A stretch of DNA of 64,000 bases from Actinomycetota bacterium. Its GTDB lineage: Bacteria > Actinomycetota > CADDZG01 > WHSQ01. Below the pieces are notes generated by a model. That model was given only the letters and a program-made list of their open reading frames with translations, did no database searches and was not told the DNA's origin. Location: positions 1 to 64,000 of the forward strand of contig WHSQ01000001.1 of the NCBI GenBank assembly GCA_009380005.1, given 5' to 3'. The first letter of the stretch is position 1, and every line of letters begins with the position of its first letter. The translations under genes and the position numbers were made by a program. Shown one piece after another: positions 44,611 to 51,864 of this stretch.

Positions 44611-45093
44611 TCAATCGCCGAAGGCTGTGCGAGCGGCCTCGACGCGATATTCCTGGAGGTCGCGGAGCTGGCGCTCGGAACGCCGGATGACCTCCTCTAT
44701 CGGAGCCGTCGCCAGTCGCTCATCCACCTGCGCGAGCGCTTGCAGGTTGCGCCACAGCGCCAGCTTCCCGGTGATCCCGATCGTCAGGCCTTCCAGTTCG
44801 AGCACACGGCTGAGGTCGGAGTAGCCCAGCAGGCGTCCGTTCGGCTTGAGCCGGCCCAGCTTCTCCACCACCCAACCGCCGGCCTGTTTGGCGGGATTGC
44901 GCCTGACGCCCAGGCGGTCCATGACGTCGGTCAACGCTCGACGGTCCTCTTCGATCTCTTCCGCGAGCAGGTTCAGGAAGTCCCCCAGCGGAGTCCCCTC
45001 GTTGCTCGCATGGGTTCGCTTGACGAGCTCGTGGCCGACAACCGAACCAGCCAGGTGATCGTTGAGATAGATGCCGAGCAGGTCTTCGCTCAT
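44611..45093 (-). CDS. All-helical hypothetical protein (possibly ferritin-like)
   Basis: 160 aa from the ATG at 45093 (MSEDLLGIYLNDHLAGSVVGHELVKR). Long amphipathic helices carry His/Glu pairs (NDHLAG, GHELVKRTH, LAEEIEEDRRALTDVMDRLG, LALWRNLQALAQVDERL). The arrangement suggests a four-helix ferritin-like bundle, but an ExxH metal set was not confirmed. The longer frame adds 26 residues of unlikely sequence. It is divergent from the histone-like gene. Confidence 0.6.
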   Translation of the reverse strand: MSEDLLGIYLNDHLAGSVVGHELVKRTHASNEGTPLGDFLNLLAEEIEEDRRALTDVMDRLGVRRNPAKQAGGWVVEKLGRLKPNGRLLGYSDLSRVLELEGLTIGITGKLALWRNLQALAQVDERLATAPIEEVIRRSERQLRDLQEYRVEAARTAFGD

Positions 45094-45171
45094 CCGCTCA
45101 TCGTCCCACATCGGAAAAGGGCGCAAACGAGTGTTTACAAGTTGCAGGAAACGCGAAAGAAAGTTAAGCAT

Positions 45172-45183
45172 GCACGCGCGTGC
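45172..45183. promoter_or_regulatory. Perfect 12-bp palindrome GCACGCGCGTGC in a divergent promoter region
   Basis: It lies between the helical hypothetical gene (start 45093, minus) and the histone-like gene (start 45235, plus). The AT-richer stretch 45130-45168 beside it probably holds a promoter. Operator function is a guess from position and symmetry. Confidence 0.35.
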
Positions 45184-45234
45184 TTGAGCGCGCTCAGTGA
45201 ATATCGAAGATGAAGTCGATCACGGGGAGGCGGA

Positions 45235-45684
45235 ATGGCACAAGACAAAGGGTTGGTGGATCGAGCCCGATCGGTCGTCGCGGGCGCCAGTGACATGGCT
45301 GCGGATGTGGTGTCTCCGGAACCGAGGGAATCGGGGACGACCGCTGGGGTCCGGCGCGCGGTAGCGACGGCGGTCGAGGCCGGATCGGCCGTGGCGAAGC
45401 CCGAGGGTACGTCGAAGACGTCGGCGCGGCGCTCCGCGGGCCGGGCCAAGGCTTCGGCCAAGCGCACGGCTAAGAAGTCCACGGCACGTAAGTCGCCGAC
45501 CCGCAAGAAGTCCACCGGGCGCAGGAAGTCCACGGCCCGCAAGTCGCCGGCCCGCAAGAAGTCCACGGCCCGCAAGAAGGCGACCGGGCGCAAGAAGTCC
45601 ACCGGGCGCAGGAAGTCCACGGCCGGCAAGACGCGGGCCCGCAAGAAGTCGACCGGGCGCAAGTCGACCCGCCGCTCGCGCTGA
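45235..45684 (+). CDS. Histone H1-like Lys/Arg-rich DNA-binding protein
   Basis: 149 aa. The N-terminal ~60 residues are ordinary (DRARSVVAGASDMAADVV). From ~62 on the chain is a tandem array of short K/R-S/T-A/G units (AKKSTARKSPTRKKSTGRRK and so on). The DNA of this part repeats CGCAAGAAGTCCAC-type words. Such tails resemble eukaryotic H1, chlamydial Hc1 and the C-terminal part of mycobacterial HupB, and bind DNA non-specifically. GGGGAGG precedes the ATG. Confidence 0.75.
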   Translation: MAQDKGLVDRARSVVAGASDMAADVVSPEPRESGTTAGVRRAVATAVEAGSAVAKPEGTSKTSARRSAGRAKASAKRTAKKSTARKSPTRKKSTGRRKSTARKSPARKKSTARKKATGRKKSTGRRKSTAGKTRARKKSTGRKSTRRSR

Positions 45685-45700
45685 ACCTCGGGCTCGTCCA

Positions 45701-45706
45701 TAGGAT
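45701..45706 (+). promoter_or_regulatory. -10 box TAGGAT, leaderless start of murA
   Basis: It ends 6 nt before the GTG of murA; no ribosome-binding site lies between. Confidence 0.55.
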
Positions 45707-45712
45707 GACGGG

Positions 45713-46963
45713 GTGAAAGTCTTCGTCGTCCAAGGCCCTGCCGCGCTGCAGGGCACGGTGCACATGGCGGGCGCCAAGAACTCCGCGCTGAAGCTGATGG
45801 CGGCGTCCCTCATGGTCCCGGGTCGGGTCGTGCTCGAACGCGCTCCTCTGATCACGGATGTCGACCTGATGGCGGACGTACTTCAGCGGCTCGGCGCACA
45901 CATCCATCGTGACGGCGACGTCCTGACGATCGACTGCTCGGGAGATCTCCGGGAAGAGACCTCCTACGAGCTCGTTCGCAAGATGCGTGCTTCCATCCAG
46001 GTGCTGGGCCCCTTACTGGCGCGGCTCGGTCGAGCGCGGGTATCGATGCCGGGAGGCGATGCGATCGGCAGCAGGCCGATCGATCTGCATCTCGAGGGTC
46101 TGGAGCGGATGGGCGCGAAGTTCACCTCGCAGCACGGTTACATCGAAGGGGTCGCCGATCGCCTGAAGGGGACCCGGGTACTTCTGGAGTTCCCATCCGT
46201 GGGTGCGACCGAGAACCTGCTGATGGCCGCCGTGTTGGCCGAAGGCGCTACCGTGATCGAGAACGCCGCTCGGGAGCCGGAGATCCAGGACCTCGCCGCT
46301 TTCTTCCAGGCGTGTGGGGCTCGGATCGCCGGAGCCGGGACCCCCACCATCGAGATCGAAGGCGTCGACGAGCTGCTTCCGACCCGGCATCGGATCATCT
46401 CCGACCGTGTCGAAGCGGGCACCTTCGCCATCGCCGCCGTGGCCACTCGCGGCGACATCACCATCGAAGGCTTCGAGCCTCTCCATATCGAGCTGCCCCT
46501 GCAGAAGTTGGAGGAGGCGGGGGCCGAGGTGACTCGTTCCGATACCTCCGTGCGCGTGCGAATGTCGTCCCGGCCCCGATCGATCGATCTCGTCACTCTG
46601 CCGTACCCCGGGTTTCCCACGGACCTGCAGCCCATGATGATGGTCATGCTCGCCCAGGGGGAGGGCTCGTCGATACTGACCGAGAACGTGTTCGAGTCCC
46701 GGTTCCTGTTCGTGGACGAGCTGAACCGGATGGGCTCCCATATCCGTGTCGAAGGTCACCATGCGGTGATCCGAGGGGTCGAGCGCCTGTCCAGCGCCCC
46801 CGTGCAGGTTCCCGATATCCGGGCCGGCGCCGCCCTCGTCCTGGGCGGGCTGTGCGCCGAGGGCGTTACCGAGGTCTACGACGCCGGGCACATCGATCGA
46901 GGCTACGAGGACCTCGTCGGAAAGCTGACTGCCCTCGGCGCCGACATAGAGGTCCGCGACTGA
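45713..46963 (+). CDS. murA: UDP-N-acetylglucosamine 1-carboxyvinyltransferase with Asp at the catalytic Cys position
   Basis: 416 aa. First committed step of peptidoglycan synthesis. QGTVHMAGAKNSALKLMAASL, the KxR-type loop VRKMRASIQVLGPLLAR, and YPGFPTDLQPMMMVMLAQ are diagnostic. The active-site loop reads MPGGDAIGSRPIDLH. Residue 116 is Asp where most bacteria have the Cys that fosfomycin alkylates (Cys115 in E. coli). Mycobacterium tuberculosis has the same substitution and is intrinsically resistant. Leaderless GTG start. Confidence 0.96.
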   Translation: MKVFVVQGPAALQGTVHMAGAKNSALKLMAASLMVPGRVVLERAPLITDVDLMADVLQRLGAHIHRDGDVLTIDCSGDLREETSYELVRKMRASIQVLGPLLARLGRARVSMPGGDAIGSRPIDLHLEGLERMGAKFTSQHGYIEGVADRLKGTRVLLEFPSVGATENLLMAAVLAEGATVIENAAREPEIQDLAAFFQACGARIAGAGTPTIEIEGVDELLPTRHRIISDRVEAGTFAIAAVATRGDITIEGFEPLHIELPLQKLEEAGAEVTRSDTSVRVRMSSRPRSIDLVTLPYPGFPTDLQPMMMVMLAQGEGSSILTENVFESRFLFVDELNRMGSHIRVEGHHAVIRGVERLSSAPVQVPDIRAGAALVLGGLCAEGVTEVYDAGHIDRGYEDLVGKLTALGADIEVRD

Positions 46964-46993
46964 TCCATCGGGGCCGCGGTTAGCGTCGGTGCG

Positions 46994-48688
46994 ATGTTGC
47001 GACGTGTGCTCGTTCTGGCGACGGCCGTGGGACTGCTCGCGGCCTTGGTCTGGCAGCCCCCGGCCGGAGCGGCGCGGCGCAAACGGCTCGGGGCGGCCGT
47101 TACGCCCCTGCGGTTGGTGCCGGCGGGATCCGAGACGATGGCCGTCTCCGGTTTGCACTCCTACTTCGGGACGATCGAGCTGGACGCGCACGGCGGGGGC
47201 CTGGTCGTATCCGACCGGCTGCCGCTCGAGAGGTACCTGCTGGGCCTGGGGGAGGTCCCCTCGTCGTGGCCGCCCGAAGCCCTCAAGGCGCAGGCCGTCG
47301 CGGCTCGGACGTATGCCCTCTACACGTTGTCACGGCCGCGGGCGGGAGCTGCCGCGGGCTACGGGTTCGACATCTGTGCGTCGGTGCAGTGCCAGGTCTT
47401 CACAGGGGCGGACACGGTCCTGGCCCGCGATGGGTTGCGGTGGGCCGAAGCCGTCGCCGAGACCGATTCCCAGACGATCTTGCACCGCGGCTCACCGATC
47501 CTGGCGCGTTACCACTCGACGTCGGGAGGCCGGACGTTGCTCAACAGCCAGGCGTTCCCGGAGGAAGAGGTGGACTACCCGTTCTTGCGACCCGTGGAGT
47601 CTTCCTTCGAGGAGGAGGCGCCGCTCTACCGGTGGCGCGTCGACTTCACCCTCGGGCAGATCCAGCGGATGTTGCGCCGCGCCGGCTGGTGGCCGGAGGC
47701 TTACGGACGATTGCGCCGGGTCGTGAGCGTCGAGTCGGCCGAAGGGTTCCACCATCCGGACCTCGTCTTTACAAGTCGTGACGACGAGATCCGTCGCACC
47801 GCGCAGGAGGTCCGAGAGTTGTTCGGGCGGCTAGCGCCGCGCATGTTCGCGAGGAAGCATCCGGCCCCATGGCCTACCTCGAGCGGACGTCTACCAGAGA
47901 CGTGGCCGTCGAACCGGATCGAGGTTCGTACCGTCGGTCGCACCGTGCAGACCGTGGGACGTGGTTGGGGCCATGGCGTCGGCATGTCGCAGTGGGGAGC
48001 ATACGGACTGGCCCAACGTGGCGCCTCCTACGTGGACATCCTGCAGCACTACTACACGGACGTAGAGGTGGCGCCTTTCCGTGGTCCCGATGCGATCGAG
48101 GTGGGGGTCGCGTGGGCCCGACCCAGCGTCGCCGTAACGGGCTCGTTCAAGCTCGTGGATGGACGAGACCGGACCCTCGTTCGCAACGCGGTGGGAACCT
48201 GGCGCTTCGAATACGGCGGCGACGGCGTCGCGCAGATCGATCCCCCGGCCGGTTTCGGACTTCCCTTGGAAGTAGGGATCGCGCGCTCTCCGACGTCGAT
48301 CGGTCTCGGCGGATCGGCGTTCATCACGGTTGCCCTCTCCCGGCCCGCGCACGTCCGCACCTCTACCATCGGTTCACCTACCGGCTACGAAGACCCCGGA
48401 GCGAGGCTTCATGCGGCAGGCCGTCAGCGGGTCGTGTGGTTGGCTCCGCTGGAGCCCGGCACCTATCAGGTCCGGGTCCTGGCCACGGCCGGGGGCCGGA
48501 CGGTCCGGAGCGATCCGGTGAGAGTAAGGGTGCAGGAGCCTCGGCCCCCGCCTGGGGACCGGCTCCGCAGGGCGGGGAAGAGCGGGGCGGAGCCCTCCCG
48601 GCGGCTCTTCCTGCTGGTGGTCGCGGGGATCGTGGCCGCCCTGGTTGCCGTGGCCGTTATCCACGCCCTCGGTAGGATGAGGTCATGA
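46994..48688 (+). CDS. Exported SpoIID/LytB-domain protein
   Basis: 564 aa. A signal peptide lies at ~1-26 and the SpoIID domain at ~60-360. It contains the catalytic-type Glu in LLGLGEVPSSWPPEALKAQAVAARTYALYTL, LARYHSTSGGRTLLNSQ and VGRGWGHGVGMSQWGAYGLAQRG. In sporulators SpoIID cleaves denuded peptidoglycan glycans; actinobacterial relatives are presumed wall hydrolases. Residues ~380-510 are beta-rich (wall binding?). A C-terminal helix (LFLLVVAGIVAALVAVAVIHAL) could anchor it. A TAGCGT box ends 7 nt before the ATG, suggesting a leaderless start. It overlaps the Nfu gene by 4 nt. Confidence 0.85.
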   Translation: MLRRVLVLATAVGLLAALVWQPPAGAARRKRLGAAVTPLRLVPAGSETMAVSGLHSYFGTIELDAHGGGLVVSDRLPLERYLLGLGEVPSSWPPEALKAQAVAARTYALYTLSRPRAGAAAGYGFDICASVQCQVFTGADTVLARDGLRWAEAVAETDSQTILHRGSPILARYHSTSGGRTLLNSQAFPEEEVDYPFLRPVESSFEEEAPLYRWRVDFTLGQIQRMLRRAGWWPEAYGRLRRVVSVESAEGFHHPDLVFTSRDDEIRRTAQEVRELFGRLAPRMFARKHPAPWPTSSGRLPETWPSNRIEVRTVGRTVQTVGRGWGHGVGMSQWGAYGLAQRGASYVDILQHYYTDVEVAPFRGPDAIEVGVAWARPSVAVTGSFKLVDGRDRTLVRNAVGTWRFEYGGDGVAQIDPPAGFGLPLEVGIARSPTSIGLGGSAFITVALSRPAHVRTSTIGSPTGYEDPGARLHAAGRQRVVWLAPLEPGTYQVRVLATAGGRTVRSDPVRVRVQEPRPPPGDRLRRAGKSGAEPSRRLFLLVVAGIVAALVAVAVIHALGRMRS

Positions 48689-48927
48689 ACGTCGCCGCGA
48701 CCCTCGAGGATCAGGTAAGGGAGGCCCTGGAGCTGCTGCGGCCGGCCATCCAGATGGACGGGGGGGACATCGAGCTCCAGTCGGTGAGCGGGAGCACGGT
48801 GACCGTCCGGCTGCTCGGGACCTGCGGTACCTGCCCGATCTCTCCTGTGACCCTGAAACACGGGGTGGAGCGCATCCTGAACGAGCGCGTGCCGGGGATC
48901 ACCGAGGTCGTGGCCATCGAGGCCTGA
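48685..48927 (+). CDS. NifU C-terminal-domain (Nfu) Fe-S scaffold protein
   Basis: 80 aa. VREALELLRPAIQMDGGDIELQSVSG, then LLGTCGTCPISPVTLKHGVERIL, is the Nfu domain with the CxxC cluster ligand. Carries and delivers Fe-S clusters. Besides overlapping the SpoIID-domain gene, it has its own TAGGAT box (48673-48678) exactly 6 nt before the ATG, so it can be made from a leaderless message. Confidence 0.93.
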   Translation: MNVAATLEDQVREALELLRPAIQMDGGDIELQSVSGSTVTVRLLGTCGTCPISPVTLKHGVERILNERVPGITEVVAIEA

Positions 48928-48930
48928 CCC

Positions 48931-49872
48931 TTGGACGTCCAACCCGTACTGGAGCGCGCCCTCGATGGGGAGCGACGTTCGATCGCGCGGCTCATATCGC
49001 TCGTCGAGGACGGCGGCCACGAGCTCGGCGATGTCATGCGTTCGCTCCACTCGAAAACCGGCGGCGGATACACGGTCGGCATCACGGGAGCGCCCGGGGC
49101 GGGCAAGTCGACCCTCACGGAACGGTTGATCGGGAGGGCCCGGCAGGACGGCCTCAAGGTGGGGGTGCTCGCCATCGATCCGTCGAGTCCGTTCTCCGGG
49201 GGCGCCCTCCTCGGCGACCGGGTGCGGATGCAGTCGCACGCCACCGATCCGGACGTCTTCATACGCTCGATGGCGACGCGTGGCCATCTGGGAGGCATCT
49301 CCCTCGCGACCCCGGAAGCCATCAGGGTGCTCGACGCGGTTGGGAACGAGCTCATCGTCGTTGAGACCGTCGGCGTGGGCCAGGCGGAGGTCGAGATCAC
49401 GGACGCGTGCGACACGACCTTGGTGGTTGTGAACCCCGGCTGGGGGGACGCGGTGCAAACGGCGAAGGCCGGTCTCATGGAGATCGCAGATGTCTTCGTC
49501 GTGAACAAGGCCGACCGTCCGGATTCCAAGAACACCGTGCGCGAGCTGAAACAGATGCTGGAGATGTCCGAGGAGGACCGGCATCCGGAGATCGTCGAAA
49601 CCGTCGCCACGAGGGGGGAGGGGATCGATGACCTCTGGACCTCGATAGAGAAACACCGGGCGTATCAGGAGGAGAAGGGCCTCTTGGAGGCGCGACGCCG
49701 CCGGCGTATCGAGCGCGAGATCAAGGAGATCGTCGTAGCCCGGTTCCGCCATCGCGTAGACGACGTCGCGGCGGGGCTCGTCGACGAGTTGATCGACAGG
49801 GTCGTGGCCCGGGAGCTGGACCCTTACACCGCAGCGGATCGTGTGATCGCGGCTCTCCCGAGTGAGGCTTGA
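48931..49872 (+). CDS. meaB: MeaB/ArgK-family GTPase (acyl-CoA mutase chaperone)
   Basis: 313 aa, TTG start 4 nt after the Nfu gene. G3E GTPase that loads and protects B12-dependent acyl-CoA mutases. The P-loop ITGAPGAGKSTLTERLI, IDPSSPFSGGALLGDRVRM, VETVGVGQAEVEI and the NKAD base motif are present. The mutase large subunit lies 300 bp downstream, matching the functional link. Confidence 0.93.
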   Translation: MDVQPVLERALDGERRSIARLISLVEDGGHELGDVMRSLHSKTGGGYTVGITGAPGAGKSTLTERLIGRARQDGLKVGVLAIDPSSPFSGGALLGDRVRMQSHATDPDVFIRSMATRGHLGGISLATPEAIRVLDAVGNELIVVETVGVGQAEVEITDACDTTLVVVNPGWGDAVQTAKAGLMEIADVFVVNKADRPDSKNTVRELKQMLEMSEEDRHPEIVETVATRGEGIDDLWTSIEKHRAYQEEKGLLEARRRRRIEREIKEIVVARFRHRVDDVAAGLVDELIDRVVARELDPYTAADRVIAALPSEA

Positions 49873-49899
49873 CGGGACCAGTTCGGCCTGACGCGCATC

Positions 49900-49923
49900 G
49901 GACCCGGCGACGAAGCCGGGTCC
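49900..49923. terminator. Bidirectional terminator between meaB and the microprotein gene
   Basis: GGACCCGGC (49900-49908), loop GACGAA, GCCGGGTCC (49915-49923): a perfect 9-bp stem between convergent genes. No T-run. Confidence 0.65.
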
Positions 49924-49956
49924 GTTAGCGAGGGAAGTCGTTCGTCGAGGTCTCTC

Positions 49957-50022
49957 TTAGAAGAGCCATTGAAGGACGACTATCAAACCGATGATCGCAA
50001 GTACCGTCCACACGATGCCCAT
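49957..50022 (-). CDS. 21-aa hydrophobic microprotein
   Basis: ATG at 50022 preceded by AAAGGAGGACGAG, a near-perfect ribosome-binding site 5-6 nt away; TAA stop at 49957. The product begins MGIVWTVLAIIGLIVVLQ and is essentially one membrane helix, like the very small proteins of the lmo0937 type. The strong site and the terminator just beyond the stop argue that it is real. Function unknown. Confidence 0.55.
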   Translation of the reverse strand: MGIVWTVLAIIGLIVVLQWLF

Positions 50023-50172
50023 CTCGTCCTCCTTTCGTGTATCGGCGGCTCGGCCCGTTTCTTTCCCGACGCGCTCGTCGGCGAAACACCGAGGGTGATC
50101 GAACAGACGCCGAGCGCGCCCGAGTTGTCCCTAGATGGGCTCGTCGATGGAGGGCAACGTAGAATCCGAGTC

Positions 50173-51825
50173 ATGACCGACGATCAGCAACGACGCTGGC
50201 GCGCGCGGTACGAGGAGGGCAAGCTCCGCGACGACGTCGACTTCGACACGCTGTCGAGCATGCCCGTCGATCCGCTGTACGGGCCCGAGGGCGAGCCGGA
50301 GCCGGCGATCGGGGTGCCGGGCGAGTACCCGTTCACCCGAGGCATCTACCCGAGCATGTACCGGGGGCGACTGTGGACGATGCGCCAGTTCGCAGGCTTC
50401 GGGACCGCGGAGCAGACGAACGAGCGCTACCGATTCCTGACCGAGCACGGCAACACCGGTCTCTCGGTCGCCTTCGACATGCCGACCCTGATGGGACGCG
50501 ACTCGGACGAGCCTCAGTCCGAGGGGGAGGTCGGTCGTTGCGGCGTGGCGATCGACTCGTTGAAGGACATGGAGATCCTGTTCGATGGGATCGACCTGGA
50601 GGACGTCAGCACCTCGATGACGATCTCCGGACCGGCCCCCATGCTTTTCGCGATGTACATCGCGGTCGCCGAGAAGCAGGGCGCGGATGTCTCGAAGCTG
50701 GACGGCACCTGCCAGACCGACATCCTGAAGGAGTACATCGCACAGAAGGAATGGCTCTTCCCGCCCGAGCCGCATCTCCGTCTCACGGCCGACATGATGG
50801 AGCACTGCGCCACCGACGTGCCGGGTTACCACCCACTATCGATCTCGGGCTACCACATCCGCGAGGCCGGTTCGACCGCGGTCCAGGAACTTGCGTTCAC
50901 CGTCGCGAGTGGCTTCGCTCACGTGGAGCTCGGTCTCCGACGGGGTCTGGATGTGGACGAGTTCGCTCCGGGACTCTCGTTCTTCTTCAACAGCCACATC
51001 GACTTCTTCGAAGAGATCGCCAAGTTCCGAGCCGCCCGCCGAATCTGGGCGCGGTGGATGAAGGAGCGGTACGGCGCGAAGAAAGAGCGCTCGTGGATGC
51101 TCAAGTTCCACACCCAGACCGCCGGCGTCTCGTTGACCGCGCAACAGCCCTACAACAACGTGATCCGAACGGCAACGGAGGCACTTGCCGCGGTCCTCGG
51201 AGGGACGCAGAGTCTGCACACGAATTCTCTCGACGAAGTGCTGGCGCTGCCGACGGAGGAAGCGGTCGAGATCGCCCTCCGGACCCAGCAGGTGATCGCG
51301 TACGAGACGGGGGTTCCCAACGTCGTCGACCCGCTCGGCGGATCGTGGTTCGTCGAGAAGTTGACCGACGAGACCGAGGCGGGGGCGGAGGAGTACTTCG
51401 CCAAGATCGACGAGCTGGGGGAGGGTTCGATCCTGGACGGGATGCTCAACGGGATCGAGCAGGGTTACTTCCAACAGGAGATCGCCGACGCAGCCTTCCA
51501 CTACCAGCAGCTGCTGGAACGCAAGCGCAAGGTGATCGTGGGGGTGAACCGTTTCACCAAGACGGTTCAGGATCCCCCGGACATGTTGGTGATCTCACCG
51601 GAGATCGAGGAACGGCAGGGGAAGGCGGTGGCGGAGGTTCGTGCCAACCGTGACGAGGCGAAGGCGCAGGACGCGATCCAGGCCCTGCGCGACATGGCCC
51701 ACGATCGGTCCCAGAACTCGGTTCCCGTCTTGATCGAAGCCGCCAAGGCGTACGTGACGCTCGGGGAGATGGTCGGGACACTCAAGCGAGAGTGGGGCGT
51801 CTACACCGAGCCTCCTCGCTTCTAG
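50173..51825 (+). CDS. B12-dependent acyl-CoA mutase large subunit, isobutyryl-CoA mutase-like
   Basis: 550 aa; a stand-alone catalytic TIM-barrel subunit without the cobalamin domain, as in IcmA-type enzymes, so a separate small B12 subunit is needed and is not in the window. PFTRGIYPSMYRGRLWTMRQFAGFGTAEQTN and SISGYHIREAGSTAVQELAFT are family blocks. The substrate-specificity pair is Phe73 (RQFAGF) and Gln191 (YIAQKEW). Methylmalonyl-CoA mutases have Tyr and Arg there, whereas isobutyryl-CoA mutase has Phe and Gln. TAGAAT (50160-50165) ends 7 nt before the ATG; the longer upstream frame is rejected. MeaB is encoded upstream. Confidence 0.88.
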   Translation: MTDDQQRRWRARYEEGKLRDDVDFDTLSSMPVDPLYGPEGEPEPAIGVPGEYPFTRGIYPSMYRGRLWTMRQFAGFGTAEQTNERYRFLTEHGNTGLSVAFDMPTLMGRDSDEPQSEGEVGRCGVAIDSLKDMEILFDGIDLEDVSTSMTISGPAPMLFAMYIAVAEKQGADVSKLDGTCQTDILKEYIAQKEWLFPPEPHLRLTADMMEHCATDVPGYHPLSISGYHIREAGSTAVQELAFTVASGFAHVELGLRRGLDVDEFAPGLSFFFNSHIDFFEEIAKFRAARRIWARWMKERYGAKKERSWMLKFHTQTAGVSLTAQQPYNNVIRTATEALAAVLGGTQSLHTNSLDEVLALPTEEAVEIALRTQQVIAYETGVPNVVDPLGGSWFVEKLTDETEAGAEEYFAKIDELGEGSILDGMLNGIEQGYFQQEIADAAFHYQQLLERKRKVIVGVNRFTKTVQDPPDMLVISPEIEERQGKAVAEVRANRDEAKAQDAIQALRDMAHDRSQNSVPVLIEAAKAYVTLGEMVGTLKREWGVYTEPPRF

Positions 51826-51864
51826 ATGCCGCTCTAGGGTGGGACCGGCCACTACGCTGGGCGC

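Noticed and set aside
45480-45680. Short repeats in the histone-like gene as a CRISPR array
   Set aside because: The units are contiguous coding repeats without spacers and follow the protein reading frame.
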